Assembly (NCBI GenBank): GCA_030180135.1
Contig: CM058231.1
Span: 55,438,235-55,502,234 of the forward strand
Length of the DNA: 64,000 nt
Reading direction: 5' to 3'
DNA from: Orychophragmus violaceus
Taxonomy: Eukaryota; Streptophyta; Magnoliopsida; Brassicales; Brassicaceae
Position 1 is the first letter of the stretch. Every line of letters begins with the position of its first letter. Below, piece by piece: positions 30,678 to 41,944 of this stretch. The position numbers and the translations under genes are program-made. The notes under the pieces are model-generated. The model was not told the origin of the DNA. It searched no databases and worked only from the letters and a program-made list of their open reading frames with translations.

Positions 30678-33250
30678 TCATATCAAGGCTTGTGTCAAGA
30701 AGCTTTCAAAAAGATCACCAAAAATGACCAAGAAAACGTGAATCTCGATCTGAAATAATTGATAATGGTAAATCGTGCAAGTGATATATCTCGTGGAAAA
30801 AAAACATTGCGACTTGATGGAGTCAAGTCCTTTTTGTGTTCTTGGAAGACCCATCACAAAATCCATATTTATGTTGGTCCATGGTTTTGTCGGAATGGGT
30901 AAAGGAAGATACAAACCGGCGGTGGATGCTTGTCCATTAGATTTCTGACATGTAACACATCGATCAAAAAAATCTTTCGGCATCACGATGAAGCGACGAC
31001 CAAAAATAAGATCAAGAAACTAGGTGTAATGTGCGATCTCGAAAAATATGTCCTTCGTTTTGCAGCTCAAAATTTAGTTGTAAGCGAAGATGCAATCAGG
31101 TATCAAAGATGATTATACTTAAACAAGAACCCATCGTGAAGAGCGTAAGGCAATGAGGAGCCAGCAGTCACATCAGTTCAGACCTGACAAAAATAATGGT
31201 CGGTGGGATACATATCTGCAAAGGTGGCAAATTTGGGAAGTGAAACATGAAGAATATATAGAAAAGAGTTATAGCGACTTAGAGCGTCTTTAACGCTATT
31301 ACTAACAACAAAAGTGTGTTTGATTACAAATGTAAATCGCTGGAGGTATGCTATCCAAGAAGCATGGCGAGATAAAGCCTTGTCAAGGGTACTGAGATGT
31401 TTTAACGCGTCATGATCGGTGTAAAGGACAAAATCCTTCTAAAACAAGTGATGCCCCCAATGCTTTATCGCTTGTACGATTGCATATAATTCAATATCAT
31501 ATGTACTATAGCAAAAACGAGCACCTGAGATTTTCTCACTGAAGAATGCATATAGGACGATTACATTGACTAAGAACTGCGCCAATTCCCAATTTGGAGG
31601 CGTCCCAATGGACCTCAAATAGTAAACTGAAGTCCGGGAGAGCCAATATTGGTTTAGAGCTTAAATTTTCTTTGATTAAATTGAAAGTGTTGGTGGCAGC
31701 AGTTGTCCAACTAAACATGCCATCAAAAATCCAGTTTGTGAGAGGAGAAATAATGACACTAAACTTGGGAACAAAATCGCGGTTGAAAGATGCGAGTCTA
31801 TGAAAACTAAGTGCTTCAGACATCGTTGTGAGCTTAGGCCATGAGTGAATTGCAGATACTTTTGCAGAGTCAACAGCAAGGCCATCGTCCAAGAAGCATG
31901 GTGAGATGAAACCTTGTGTTGGGTACTGAGATGTTTTAATGCGTCATTGTCGGTGTACAGGACAAATAACTTGTGAAACAAAAAATTCCACCAGTGCTTT
32001 ATCGCTTGGACGATAACATAGAATTCGATATCATATGTACTATAGCAAAAACGAGCACATGATATTTTCTCACTGAATAATGAAAATAGGACGATTATGT
32101 TGACTAACAACTACTCCAATTCTTGTTTGGAAGCATCACAACGGAGCTCGAAGACTAAACTGAAGTCCGGGAGAACCAATATTGGAGCACAACTTAACTT
32201 TTCTTTGATGAAAATTGAAAGTGTTGGTTGCAGAACCTGTCCAACTAAATGTGCTATCATGAATGCAGTTTGTTCCAGGAGCCATATTGGCGCTAAACTG
32301 GTGAAAAAACAGCGGTATAAAGATGTGAGTCCATAAATTGTGTTCTCCGGAGATCATTGTGAGCTTTGGGCTTGACTGAATTGCAAATACTTTTGCGGAG
32401 TAATCAGCAAGACCATCATCCAAGACAATATACCCCAAGAAGTGTAATTGCGGAGAAACAAAGGCACACTTCTTTAAGATAGCGAAAAGTGTTTCATGAC
32501 GTAAGACAAGGAGGACCTATCGTAAGTATGAAAATGGGCTTCAAGATACATATTGAAGACCAAAATGTCGTCGAAGTATACAAAACCAAATTTCCCTATA
32601 AAAGTTCGTAAAGCTTGATTCATAACACGCATAAAGATGATGGGTGAATTAGACAGTCCGAAGGGCATCACCAACCATTCAAAACAACTTTCACGTGTTT
32701 TAAAGGTTGTCTTCCACTCGTTTCCCTGACGAATGTGAATTTGATGATATCCGCCTTTTAGATCCAGTTTAGAGAAAATGCATGCTGTCCCAATTTGATC
32801 CAGTAGACCGTCTTAGCGAGGAATTAGAAATCAGTAATGGACAATGATTTTTTTTTCACGGATTGACTATCAACACAAATATGCCATGAGCCATATTTTT
32901 GGGATTAGTAATGTTGGGAGAGCGCAAGGGCTCATGCTTTCACACAAAAATCCCTTAGAAACTAATTCTTCAACCTGCTTACAAAGCTCTTCATGTTCAA
33001 AAAGAACTTATTCGATAATGGGAACGATTAGGGAGAGCTGCATCATGAACCAAATTAATTTGGTGCTGAATATCACGGAAATGATGTAGTCCAAAAGGCA
33101 AATCATCTTGGAGAAGCGCAGAAAATTCAGATCGGATGTCACTATCACATGGTGAAAAAGACGGTGTTACGGTAAGAACGAAGACAATGACTTCTTCACG
33201 CATCACAACTTCAAATGGCTTCTTATGCAGCAATAAAATGAGGAGCGGGT
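30678..33250 (-). pseudogene. Chromovirus-like Ty3 pol remnant (RT, RNase H, integrase)
   Basis: Minus strand, from right to left. HFRDIQHQINLVHDAALPNR (start of RT, about 33090). MPFGLSNSPIIFMRVMNQAL then GKFGFVYFDDILVF (RT active site YFDD, 32474-32674). An RNase H region with FSWTTAATNTFNLIKENLSS and LLFEVHWDASKLGIGAVLSQ (31536-31892), present twice. FFDRCVTCQKSNGQASTAGL then YLPLPIPTKPWTNINMDFVM and GLPRTQKGLDS (integrase zinc finger and first catalytic region, 30678-30986). Motif style fits chromovirus-type Ty3 elements. Many stops and frameshifts; no LTRs recognised; the second half of integrase is missing. Confidence 0.8.
31357..32422 (-). repeat. Tandem duplication within RNase H region (~533 bp x 2)
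   Basis: Copies 31357-31889 and 31890-32422 both start AAGAAGCATGG.GAGAT.AA and contain the same landmarks in order (TGAGATGTTTTAA.GCGTCAT, TACTATAGCAAAAACGAGCAC, TAAACTGAAGTCCGGGAGA, TTGTGAGCTT.GG). They are diverged, so the duplication is old. Confidence 0.8.
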
Positions 33251-33408
33251 ACTTAAAACTTTGGTCGTTAAACTTAAAGCTATAAGTGTTTAGGAGACCA
33301 CCCTACGAACACATTCCCAAGGATGACCGAATAATAATTGGTAAGCATCGATCGGAACCACATCACAATAAAATTGATCATGATATGCTTCTCCAATCGA
33401 GAATGTGA

Positions 33409-33912
33409 TCAAGGCGTGTTGGGTAACGTGTATGTCATTGGTGTCTTGTAACCAATGATATTCTCACAAGTGCTGGATTCAACAATCAGCTTGCACACTT
33501 TTATTTTAATCGTGCAACATGAATAGAAATTGTTGTTACATTGAGGAAAATCCATCTGAAGAAGTGATGCAAGATGATATCGACACAACATCAATGAAAC
33601 ACTTGTGCCAGCTTCTATTTCCTCTGGTAACTCATTGATGATGTCCTCAAATTCAATTTCTACATCACAAACAGTGGACTTAAGGAGTAACCCTCTTCGA
33701 TCACAGTAACCGAGTTCACCAAAAGAGAAGCAATGAAGGGTACCAGTTTGATTAGGGCGTGAATGGTCAATAGGGACAACTTCTATTCCGGTGTGGCGTT
33801 GATAGGTGATGAGTAACTGATCAGTCAATCCTTCAGATTGTTTAGCATCATCATTTGCGTAGTTTTTGTCTTTTGCATTCATTCTTAGAAATTTCCCTAG
33901 GAAATCATTCAT
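33409..33912 (-). pseudogene. Chromovirus-like gag C-terminus and protease
   Basis: Minus strand from 33912: HCFSFGELGYCDRRGLLLKS is a damaged zinc knuckle (family C-F-S-C-G-E-.-G-H-R). An acidic linker (EIEFEDIINELPEEIEAG) follows, then NFYSCCTIKIKVCKLIVESS and TCENIIG, the protease region where the family has V-D-S-G-S-C-E-N. The catalytic aspartate is a glutamate and the glycine is lost. It precedes the RT in correct order. 33251-33408 continues the decayed protease. Confidence 0.75.
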
Positions 33913-33939
33913 TTACAACTTAGTGAGTCAAGATTAGAG

Positions 33940-35755
33940 TTTTGCCTGTTTGGGTCCATTTTGGAGTGTGTTAAGTCTTTTAAAGGTGCTGGAGTGCTAA
34001 GGAGAATTGGAAGGATTTGGAGAAAAAAAAGAGCAAAGGAAATGAAGAAGGAAGTTTTTGCCCTCGGCCATCGGCCAGGCGCAACCGATTCTCATCCCTC
34101 GGACACCGCCCTAACAACCAATCGTGACTGATGCAAGCCAACTATCCACAGCCCATTTGCACCTGAAGATTCCTTGGCTTGAAGCCCTCGGCCTAAACAT
34201 TCCACGATTCATCCCTCAACCAAGGCACATTGGACCACCCCAATCCAATATCAGCAGCTCGACCGCGGCTAAGCTTTCCACCTGAGAACGTATAGGTCCA
34301 GAACCTCACACCATCCTTGTACGATACGTACCCCTCGGCTCAACTTCACCTGATGCATTGCTCGAGCTCGACCCAAATTTCCTCCTGCAACTTCCTCAGA
34401 CACGAGCATCGACCATTAACCACCCGATGCCCGAGCAATCGGACTAGAAGCCTCAGACAATTATCACCGATGCCGAGCCATCAGACCATAAGATTGACCA
34501 ATCACCGCTTGATTCCAGTCATCCGTCCACAGCTCCATTTGCATCAGAAAATGCATCGGGCCATGACATTGGGCGCACCTTCAGTGTCTCACATCGACCT
34601 CTCCCATCGGCCATTCTTGGCTGATGCTCTTCCCAACCAAAATGACCACTTCGCCCCTTGCCTATAATTAGTGTTTTAGCCTAATTTTTATGGGATCTTC
34701 TTTTCTCTTAAATCTCTTTTTGTCATTTTAAGATCTAAAGCTTTGTAAACAACAAGATCAATCTTTTAATGCAATTTGTTATATTTTCTCCTTAATCTCT
34801 TCCTCTTTTTTCTTCGTAATTATGTTTTTTCAATTTATCTCCATGGGTTTAGTTTGGATAATGTTAATTAGTGAGTAGTCATCTTAGGTCTCAAGGATGA
34901 GGTAGATTAGGATGAGATTAAGGATGATCTAGGGTGTTTAGTACTTAATTTCTGTTAAAACTTATCTGTTAGGTTGATCTCAATGATAGATTCACAAAGA
35001 ATGGTTGATTCAGGTCATAAGCTTTATATTCTCGGAAGGCGTTTGATGAAATGCTTGAAAGAACTTAATATGAGGTTTTTGCATTCTTAGCCTAAGGATT
35101 AGATGTTTAAGGGGTTTATTAGTTATAATAACTTAATTTGAATTCTTGATTGTTTTTTTAATCGCAATTGGAAGATTGTTATTGATTAGATATTTATCAA
35201 AGGGATTAATCCCAAGGAATATGATTTGTCTTAATTGGTATTCTTGACTAAAGGATTAAGCTTGCTAATTTGTGTTTTGATTGAATTAATTTCATGTTAT
35301 CTTGTGATTTTAAAATGGGAATTGGATTGTTGCATGATTAACATATGGTTATGAGCATGGAAATGTGATTACCTAGTTTAAGAGTCATTAAGAAATGTTT
35401 AGCATTGTGTGATTTTTATTAGCACCCATGATTATCTCTAGCTCGCTTTGATACATTGACCTTATCCTAAAACCTCTTTTAATCTTGTTTATATTTCTTG
35501 TTCCTTGTCTCTCATTGAAATTTTGAATTTCTCAATTGTGTTATTGCTTCTCTTTCTTGTTTCTTGTTCTTGATCACTTAGGATTGTTAGTCATAAAACC
35601 TCTTCTCTATTTGGCTTAACTCCTAAAGTTGTATGCATTCCTAGTGTTCTAAACTCTACCCAATTAGGATTTTACAACCACAACCTATACTACCATGACA
35701 TTTGTCTTGCGGGTTTGAGGAATTAATAGCCTAAGAACCTAAAAAGTCTTTTATC
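33940..35755 (+). repeat. Putative 5' LTR of a second Athila-like element
   Basis: The right end CTTTTATCA at 35755 is followed by ATTTGGCGCCG, an Athila-style arrangement. The left limit is uncertain. It contains a CATCGGCC/CCTCGG-rich stretch (34070-34660), a TATA-like CCTATAATTAG near 34661, and long AT-rich DNA with TAGGTTGATCT and GATTAAG motifs as in Athila LTRs. No matched 3' LTR was found. Confidence 0.45.
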
Positions 35756-35756
35756 A

Positions 35757-35766
35757 ATTTGGCGCC
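35757..35766 (+). other. Degenerate primer binding site
   Basis: TTTGGCGCCG keeps only the first eight bases of the Athila tRNA-Asp site (TGGCGCCG); the rest (ATTCGAATTG) no longer matches. Confidence 0.5.
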
Positions 35767-36003
35767 GATTCGAATTGAGTTTAGCTTTAGTCATTAGGAT
35801 TTTATATCTTGTTAAAACTAAGTTCTTATTTGTTAAATTACAAATCTCTCTACTTGTATATCCTTCTTGTTATAATTGGTGCATGATCACAAGGTAAAGA
35901 GGTCAAACATACTTGGTTCAAACTTTGGATAACATTCAACTCTTGGGAAGATAAGCTAGAACAAGGAACCAAAGAGAGATAAGATCATATTATGTGGTTC
36001 AGA

Positions 36004-37340
36004 ATGGATCATCTAGCTGACCAACATGGCCAGGGTGTCCAAGGAAACCAAGCTGATCATGGTGAGCACCTAATCAACAACCTCCTCCTCCTAATCCTCC
36101 TCCTCTAGGACAACCACATGAAGTTGATAGAGGTGTGGACTGCTTGTGCATCCACCTAGGATTGGTAGAAACATTGAGCCGGTGATGCTCCAAATGCACA
36201 CCAAAACCGATAAGGAATCTTGCTCCTCCAAATCAGATCAATCATTTTGAGATCAACGCAAGCCTCATCCCAATGGTACAAGACAATAGGTTTCATGGTC
36301 ATTCTTCTGAAGATCATCTGGACCACTTGGAAAAATATGATAGGATTTTTTGGATGACTAAAATTAATGGTGTCACTGAAGATAGCTTCAAGCTAAGGTT
36401 GTTTCTCTTATGTCTCGGGGATAAAGCACACCAGTGGGAAAATACCCTCCCTAAAGGGTCTATCACTTAATGGGAGGATTTCAAGAAGGCTTTCCTCTCC
36501 AAGTTCTTTACTAGCGCAAGAACAACCCAATTTAGAAACCAGATCACAGCCTTTTATCAGCGCAACAATGAGACTTTCATTGAGGCATGAGAACGTTTCA
36601 AGAGCTACACCAATCAATCCGCACACCACTGTGGATAAGATGATTCTATACATAGTAATCTCTACTGTGGTGTCTTTCCAAAGATACATATGCTCCTTGA
36701 TACCGCTAGCAATGCACACTTCATAGGAAAGGAAGTAGAGGATGGAATGAAGCTAGTAGAGAATTTTGCATTGAGTGACGGAAAAAACAATGAATATTAT
36801 GGTAGAGAACCAAAAGGACTCAAGGCTGTTGAGGACAAATCTAACAAAGAAAGCAAGGCTTTGAATTAAAAGTTGGATAAAGTCCTCCTAGCTAATGAGA
36901 AGAAAGAGATCCACTTCATTGGAAACAATGGAGCCAATCAAAACTTTCAAGAGGTTATTGAAGTGGAAAAAGCCACTCAAGAGGAGGTCAACTACTTGGG
37001 TAATCAAAGAAACTACTAACAAGGCTTTCCAAATATAGGAGTCAAGGCTATGAACCTCAACAAGGCTTCAACCCTCAAGCTCAAGCTTCCACCTCTATGG
37101 CTAAAGACACTGAAATGAAGACCATGATTGAACAAATTCTCCACAAACAAGCTAATGGAGGCATTGATTTCAGCAAGAGAAAGGTGGATATGAACACGAA
37201 GGTTGATTCCAACTTCAAGAATCTCTCTTCTAAGATGGATTCATTGACCCTACAGTTGGACAATTGGAGAAGCTCAAGGGAAAGGTTGACCATTTTAACA
37301 CCATCAACTTCAATGATGAGAATGAAAGGGAAGTAGCTAA
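36004..37340 (+). pseudogene. Athila-like gag remnant
   Basis: From ATG 36004 (MDHLADQHGQGVQGNQADHG) with stops. The capsid core is clear: LIPMVQDNRFHGHSSEDHLD, then FKLRLFLLCLGDKAHQWENT, then WEDFKKAFLSKFFTSARTTQ and FRNQITAFYQRNNETFIEA. It is followed by a KSNKES linker, an EEVNYLGNQ region and a coiled-coil-like segment (37097-37336). The order matches residues 121-500 of the intact Athila Gag at 13522-16164. At least five stops or frameshifts. Confidence 0.75.
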
Positions 37341-37479
37341 AATTGAAGCTCTTCTACATGTTTCTTCAAATGATAATTAAAAGGATGAAAGATTGGATTA
37401 AGAAGCCATCATGGAAGAGTTCCTTCTAAGTAATTGTGTTGAAGTTGAGAGTACCCCAATTCATGAGGATTATGTCTCA

Positions 37480-37900
37480 ATTGCCAGGAGCACACCAACA
37501 TCACTCCCTAAGCTAGGAGAAACGGCAATTTCTCTTTGTCTTGCACCCTGGGAGCATTGAAGATTGTTGATGCTTTGTGTGTCACCGGATAAAATGTGAG
37601 TGTCATGTCTCTTGAGATGGTTGAGGCATTGTGAATCAAGAGCCTAGAGAGGTACACATCTACTCTCATATTTAGATATAACTCAACAAGAGTCTATCTT
37701 GGTGTAATCAACGATTACTTAGTCATGATTGGAGATTCTAAAAACCCAACGGACATCATTGTCATGAAGATGGATAACGGTAAAAAGCTTCATCTTTTCT
37801 TAGGGACCACTTTCCTAAACACTGCCAGTGAAATAATGGACTTCACCAACAAAATGGTAGTGCTCACAAAGGTGATATACATGGTGTTCTACCCTATGAC
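37480..37900 (+). pseudogene. Athila-like protease remnant
   Basis: CTLGALKIVDAL matches the C-D-L-G-A active-site region with aspartate changed to threonine. Downstream MIGDSKNPTDIIVMKMDNGK then LFLGTTFLNTASEIMDF resembles the LLLGRPFLATAGAVIDV end of the intact Athila protease. Stops interrupt it. Confidence 0.6.
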
Positions 37901-40124
37901 GCCATATTCCATCAACACTTGTGGAACCATCACTAGTGAGCTTGATCTGATTGCACTTGAGGAGAAAAAAGCTTTTGATAGTTGTGAAAAGATGTAGTAT
38001 TGTGTCTCAATCTGATTGGGTAAGATGTGCATTCTTGATGATAGAGTTGAGAATAGTGTTATCAAGACTCCTTCAAAGACTGAAATGATAAAGTCTCCAA
38101 GGGTTGAAAAAGCTGAAAATGATATGATGGGAGAGACAAGTCAACAGTTGGTTGGTGAGCACCTGGAAAGTGTTCAGATTTGGGGGAGGGGGGTGAGTGG
38201 AGAAAAAGGAGCTCCGATAATGAGAAAAAGAAGAAAGGAAACCACCCAAAACCTCCACCACTGCCCAAGATCCAAACATTCTCACCCATCACCCTTTAAG
38301 GCTCAAGTATAGGACCACTGAGAACAAGATAAAATTCAAAGGATGCTTCAAGTCCTTCTCTAGTGCCAAGAAAATCCTCACTCTCGAGCTCCAAGCCGAC
38401 CCGATCAAGCTCCAATAGCATCTCACCAAAGTTCTAACTATCAATCAAGAAGTTAGGCATTCTCTAGAGACTCAAAGCAAGCTAACTTGGTAGGAAGTCC
38501 CATGTTTATCCCTTGTATATATGCTTTCAGTTAAATCTTTTCTTGTCATTTTTGATCTTTCTTTTGAGTGTTTATAGGTTTGGGTAATAGGGATCATTAA
38601 AAAAAGAAGATGAGACATGACCAAATTCGGACATGCCACATCGGGCACAAGGCCTCAGGAATATCCAATTGCAGCCGAGAATGAATGTTGAGCCAGCCGC
38701 TCCTTCAGTTATAACCATCACGAAAACCTGGCCGATTCGAGACCTCATACAGCTTACTTAACGCCATCGGGCCAAGCCATCTGATGCTCACACCCATCCA
38801 TCACCTCTTCTCCCAATGGTCATAGAGCCACTGGCAGAGGCATACCGATGCCGAGTCACTAATGTGAAATTCAAAGGAGGAGAAGCCCATGCTATTACCT
38901 AAGTTTTAGGGAATCTCTTGCCTCCACTTCCCAGTCCTGGGCCCAATCCTCTCTCACTCCATCTCCAAGTAACACACTTCAACTTTTGTTCATATACTTT
39001 TCATTTTGTATTTTTCATCATCTTAGGTCTCTTTTCTCTTACTTTTATCACAAAAGGGAAAAGGATTGGATCTCACAAGCGCGTTGCAAGGCTGGTTGGG
39101 GACGCTCTCATTGCTGGACCGGGGGCGAGTAATGGTCGAAGGCGGGACAATGGCAATAGGTGGTCGAACACGGGATGATGGGCGAGCGGTAAAACGAGGT
39201 AGTCGGATGGAAGCTTTGCACTACCCGAAGGCGCTCTTGCTCAGCTTGTTGGATTATTCAGTGGAGGTTTTCAATCAAGAACAGTGATAAGCAACCAAGG
39301 ATCTTCAAGCTAAGGGGAAACTATGCAGAGGCTTGTACATCGGCGCCATCAACGGCAAAGAATTACTAGGGATTTTCTTTAAAATTTGCCTAATGATTTA
39401 CAAGTAAAGAAGATGCTTAAATAGCCTTAGAGTTTCGACAACAATATGAGCCAAAATGGGCCATCAAAAAATACTAAGAGAAAAAGAAAGAAATAAAACA
39501 AAAAAAAGAAGACAGGGACCGGCCTCTCTTTCGAATGGACGGGCCTAGATTACCTCATTAAAAACCTTGTAAGGAAAACCCATTTGGGACAAAACTTCAC
39601 AAGGGAAAAAGAATATTATCTGTCGGTCCAAAGAGAAAGCTCGGACTAGGACACAACGGTCAAGATGGTGAAGATCATGGACGAACTGTTGGTCTTTAGC
39701 AAGGGCCATTTGGTGGTCGGGTCGAGTGGGTCGACAGCTTTGGCTGGGCTCATCTCGGTCATCTTATGAGCTAGCTGGTTTAGAACGGGCTAGTCTTGAG
39801 TCAGCTGATCCACATGCTCCATAATGTCTTCTATCCTGGTCATGGTGATCAGTTGGTCCATTTCTAGGTTGTAGACTTCCCGGAGTTGCCTTTGTCCTGA
39901 TCGAGTCCGCGGTATAGTCCTCATGGTCGAGAACTGTTTGACCTGCTCCTCCGGGTCTGGAGAGTCGGGTTCGGATGATCTGATGTCCTCATCAGGATAC
40001 CAAAAAAAAAAACCGGAATAGCAGAAGATGAGACATGAGGAACGATGTCGTGAAGATTGTGGTATTAGCTCAGCGGGAGTATGGTGGTATATTCTAGTGC
40101 TAGAATTCGGGGACGCAATCTATT
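37901..40124. other. Athila-like 3' part and undetermined repeat DNA
   Basis: 38300-38450 has a frame (KIKFKGCFKSFSSAKKILTL) that could continue the Athila-like element, and no RT or integrase motif exists between protease and here, so this element also lacks pol. 38600-39060 recalls the CATCGG-rich DNA of the putative LTR. 39060-40000 reads weakly as retroelement sequence on the minus strand (LEMDQLITMTRIEDIMEHVD), not identified. 40050-40124 ends with GAATTCGGGGACG, typical of the 3' end of chromoviruses. Confidence 0.35.
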
Positions 40125-40381
40125 AAGTGGGGGAGAATGTAATAACCCTCCCGAAGGAGTAGACCGTCACACAAGAGATACGACTGACCGAGAGAGAACA
40201 TAAGAAGATCGACCAAAATTAAAAGTTGTTCGATTATTCTGAAATTTACAGCGTTAGCCAAAAAGGACATTAAGAGTTTTGGTCGAATTAGAATTGAATT
40301 GGGATGAGTGGATTCAGAGATGGTCGAGATTGGTTCACAGACGGTCGAGTGGACGGTGGTCGAGGATGGTCGGTGGTCGAG
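40125..40381 (+). repeat. Chromovirus-type polypurine tract and LTR start (fragment)
   Basis: AAGTGGGGGAGAA (40125-40137) follows GAATTCGGGGACG at short distance and precedes TGTAATAACCCTCCCG, an LTR start. Homology to the long-LTR family begins only at about 40382 (ACTTCCACGGGAACAATTAG), so this is a separate, truncated + strand LTR of about 240 bp. Confidence 0.55.
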
Positions 40382-41756
40382 TGACTTCCACGGGAACAAT
40401 TAGCTACCCTAAGACAACTAAAAACTCCCACGACTCCTACACGTAAACATCAATTAATACGACCTCTGACACCGTTCTCTTTCCATCGATACGCGGTGAC
40501 ATGGACTACCCCTAGATAGTCCAAGTTTCCATGCAGCCCGGCCTTAGGACATGACCCTGTTACTCCTGAATACGCACCTACCGACGTTACTCTGTAGGTT
40601 AACGCTTAGCCAGAACTACTACCTGAAGATACATGAACTGACCAGGATCTCCCGAGGATCCAATCGAGAAGGAAGCACCAGAACGCCAAATCTAGACTCG
40701 CAGGATCTAACACACTTTGTAGAGTCCTAATAAAAATAATAGTTAAACAATCACACTTTCTGGGACTCTACGACATCACGCAATACCAATGAGATCCAAA
40801 GATATATACTAATCAAACCCAATATTCAATTTATCCGCAAGTCCTATCACCATTTACTTTCTCACCCCGACCTACTCGGTCCCGTACTGGAATAGGCATC
40901 TACAACCCAAACTTACCCAGTCCCATACCAGAGTTAGTATTAACCAATACATACTATCCGGCCTAACACCAGAGTAGATAAAAAATCACACAACAATATC
41001 AACAAACATATAAATAATTTAATTAAATTACTTATATTTGTTAGTTCTCAGTTTAATTATTTATTTCGGTTATATTAAGCTTACTAACCCCATAGCCCAT
41101 ATATTTTTTAATTTAATTTAACTTAACCCTTAGATTTATTTTAGTTCCTTAGTTTCATTTATTGATTTATTCTTTATTTTGCTGCTAGATTGGAGTTAGT
41201 AAAATTACTAACTCCGTAAACGGTATATTCCTGGTTTATTAAGTTTTCTAGATATTTTACTTATTTAGCTATTTAATTTATCATTTATCCCGATTTACCC
41301 GATCTATCAAACCCCATACTAGTATAGTATTCTATGGTTTGTTATAAAATTTTATCCGTATTTTATTTGTCTCGTAATTTCTATATATAGATTCATTTAT
41401 TTAGATTCGTATGATAATTATATATATACTTAAGTGTGCCGTTCTATATGTATGCAATGATTATCAAGCAACGAACAATACTAACGATCAACCGACATCA
41501 TATTTAAACGTACCATGCAATATATATCCTATAAGTTTATTTTAACTAATTAATTATCCTAAACTGTGTTCGATCATAATTTTGTTATAGGTAAAAAATC
41601 CTATGACTCTATGGTTTATCGGATCCATGATCTATATGTTGACTCAATCTACCCTAAATGCAACACGCAACAGACATAGCCAACTCAAAGAGTAATAATG
41701 ATGGACGGATGACGGAACCCTGAGACAAGACATGAACCCGTAGCTATCCCGAACCT

Positions 41757-41944
41757 TGACCCGCTTTGACCCAAGAGTTTAACCACGAGTTTACCCAAGC
41801 TTGAGAATGTTGACCCGAGGGATTTAACCGTGAAAGTTAACCGGTGGTGGGAACGTTAATCGGTGGTGGAGGGAGTTGACCGGTGAAGAGGGATAAGCAG
41901 CGTCGGAGGAGTTGACCGGTGTTGACCGGTTTAGCTGGTTGACT
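41757..41944. promoter_or_regulatory. W-box cluster in long LTR, copy A
   Basis: TTGACC at 41757, 41766, 41810, 41876, 41912 and 41922, and TTGACT at 41939 (+ strand). TTGAC[C/T] is the WRKY-binding W-box. The cluster is conserved in copy C. Regulatory use is inferred. Confidence 0.45.

Noticed and set aside
34317..34667. 116-codon ORF in the putative Athila-like LTR
   Set aside because: No domain, biased by CATCGG/CCTCGG repeats, and inside a presumed LTR.
38062..38312. Overlapping ORFs of 70-98 codons on both strands
   Set aside because: No motif and no agreement with the Athila-like order of domains; probably decayed 3' region.
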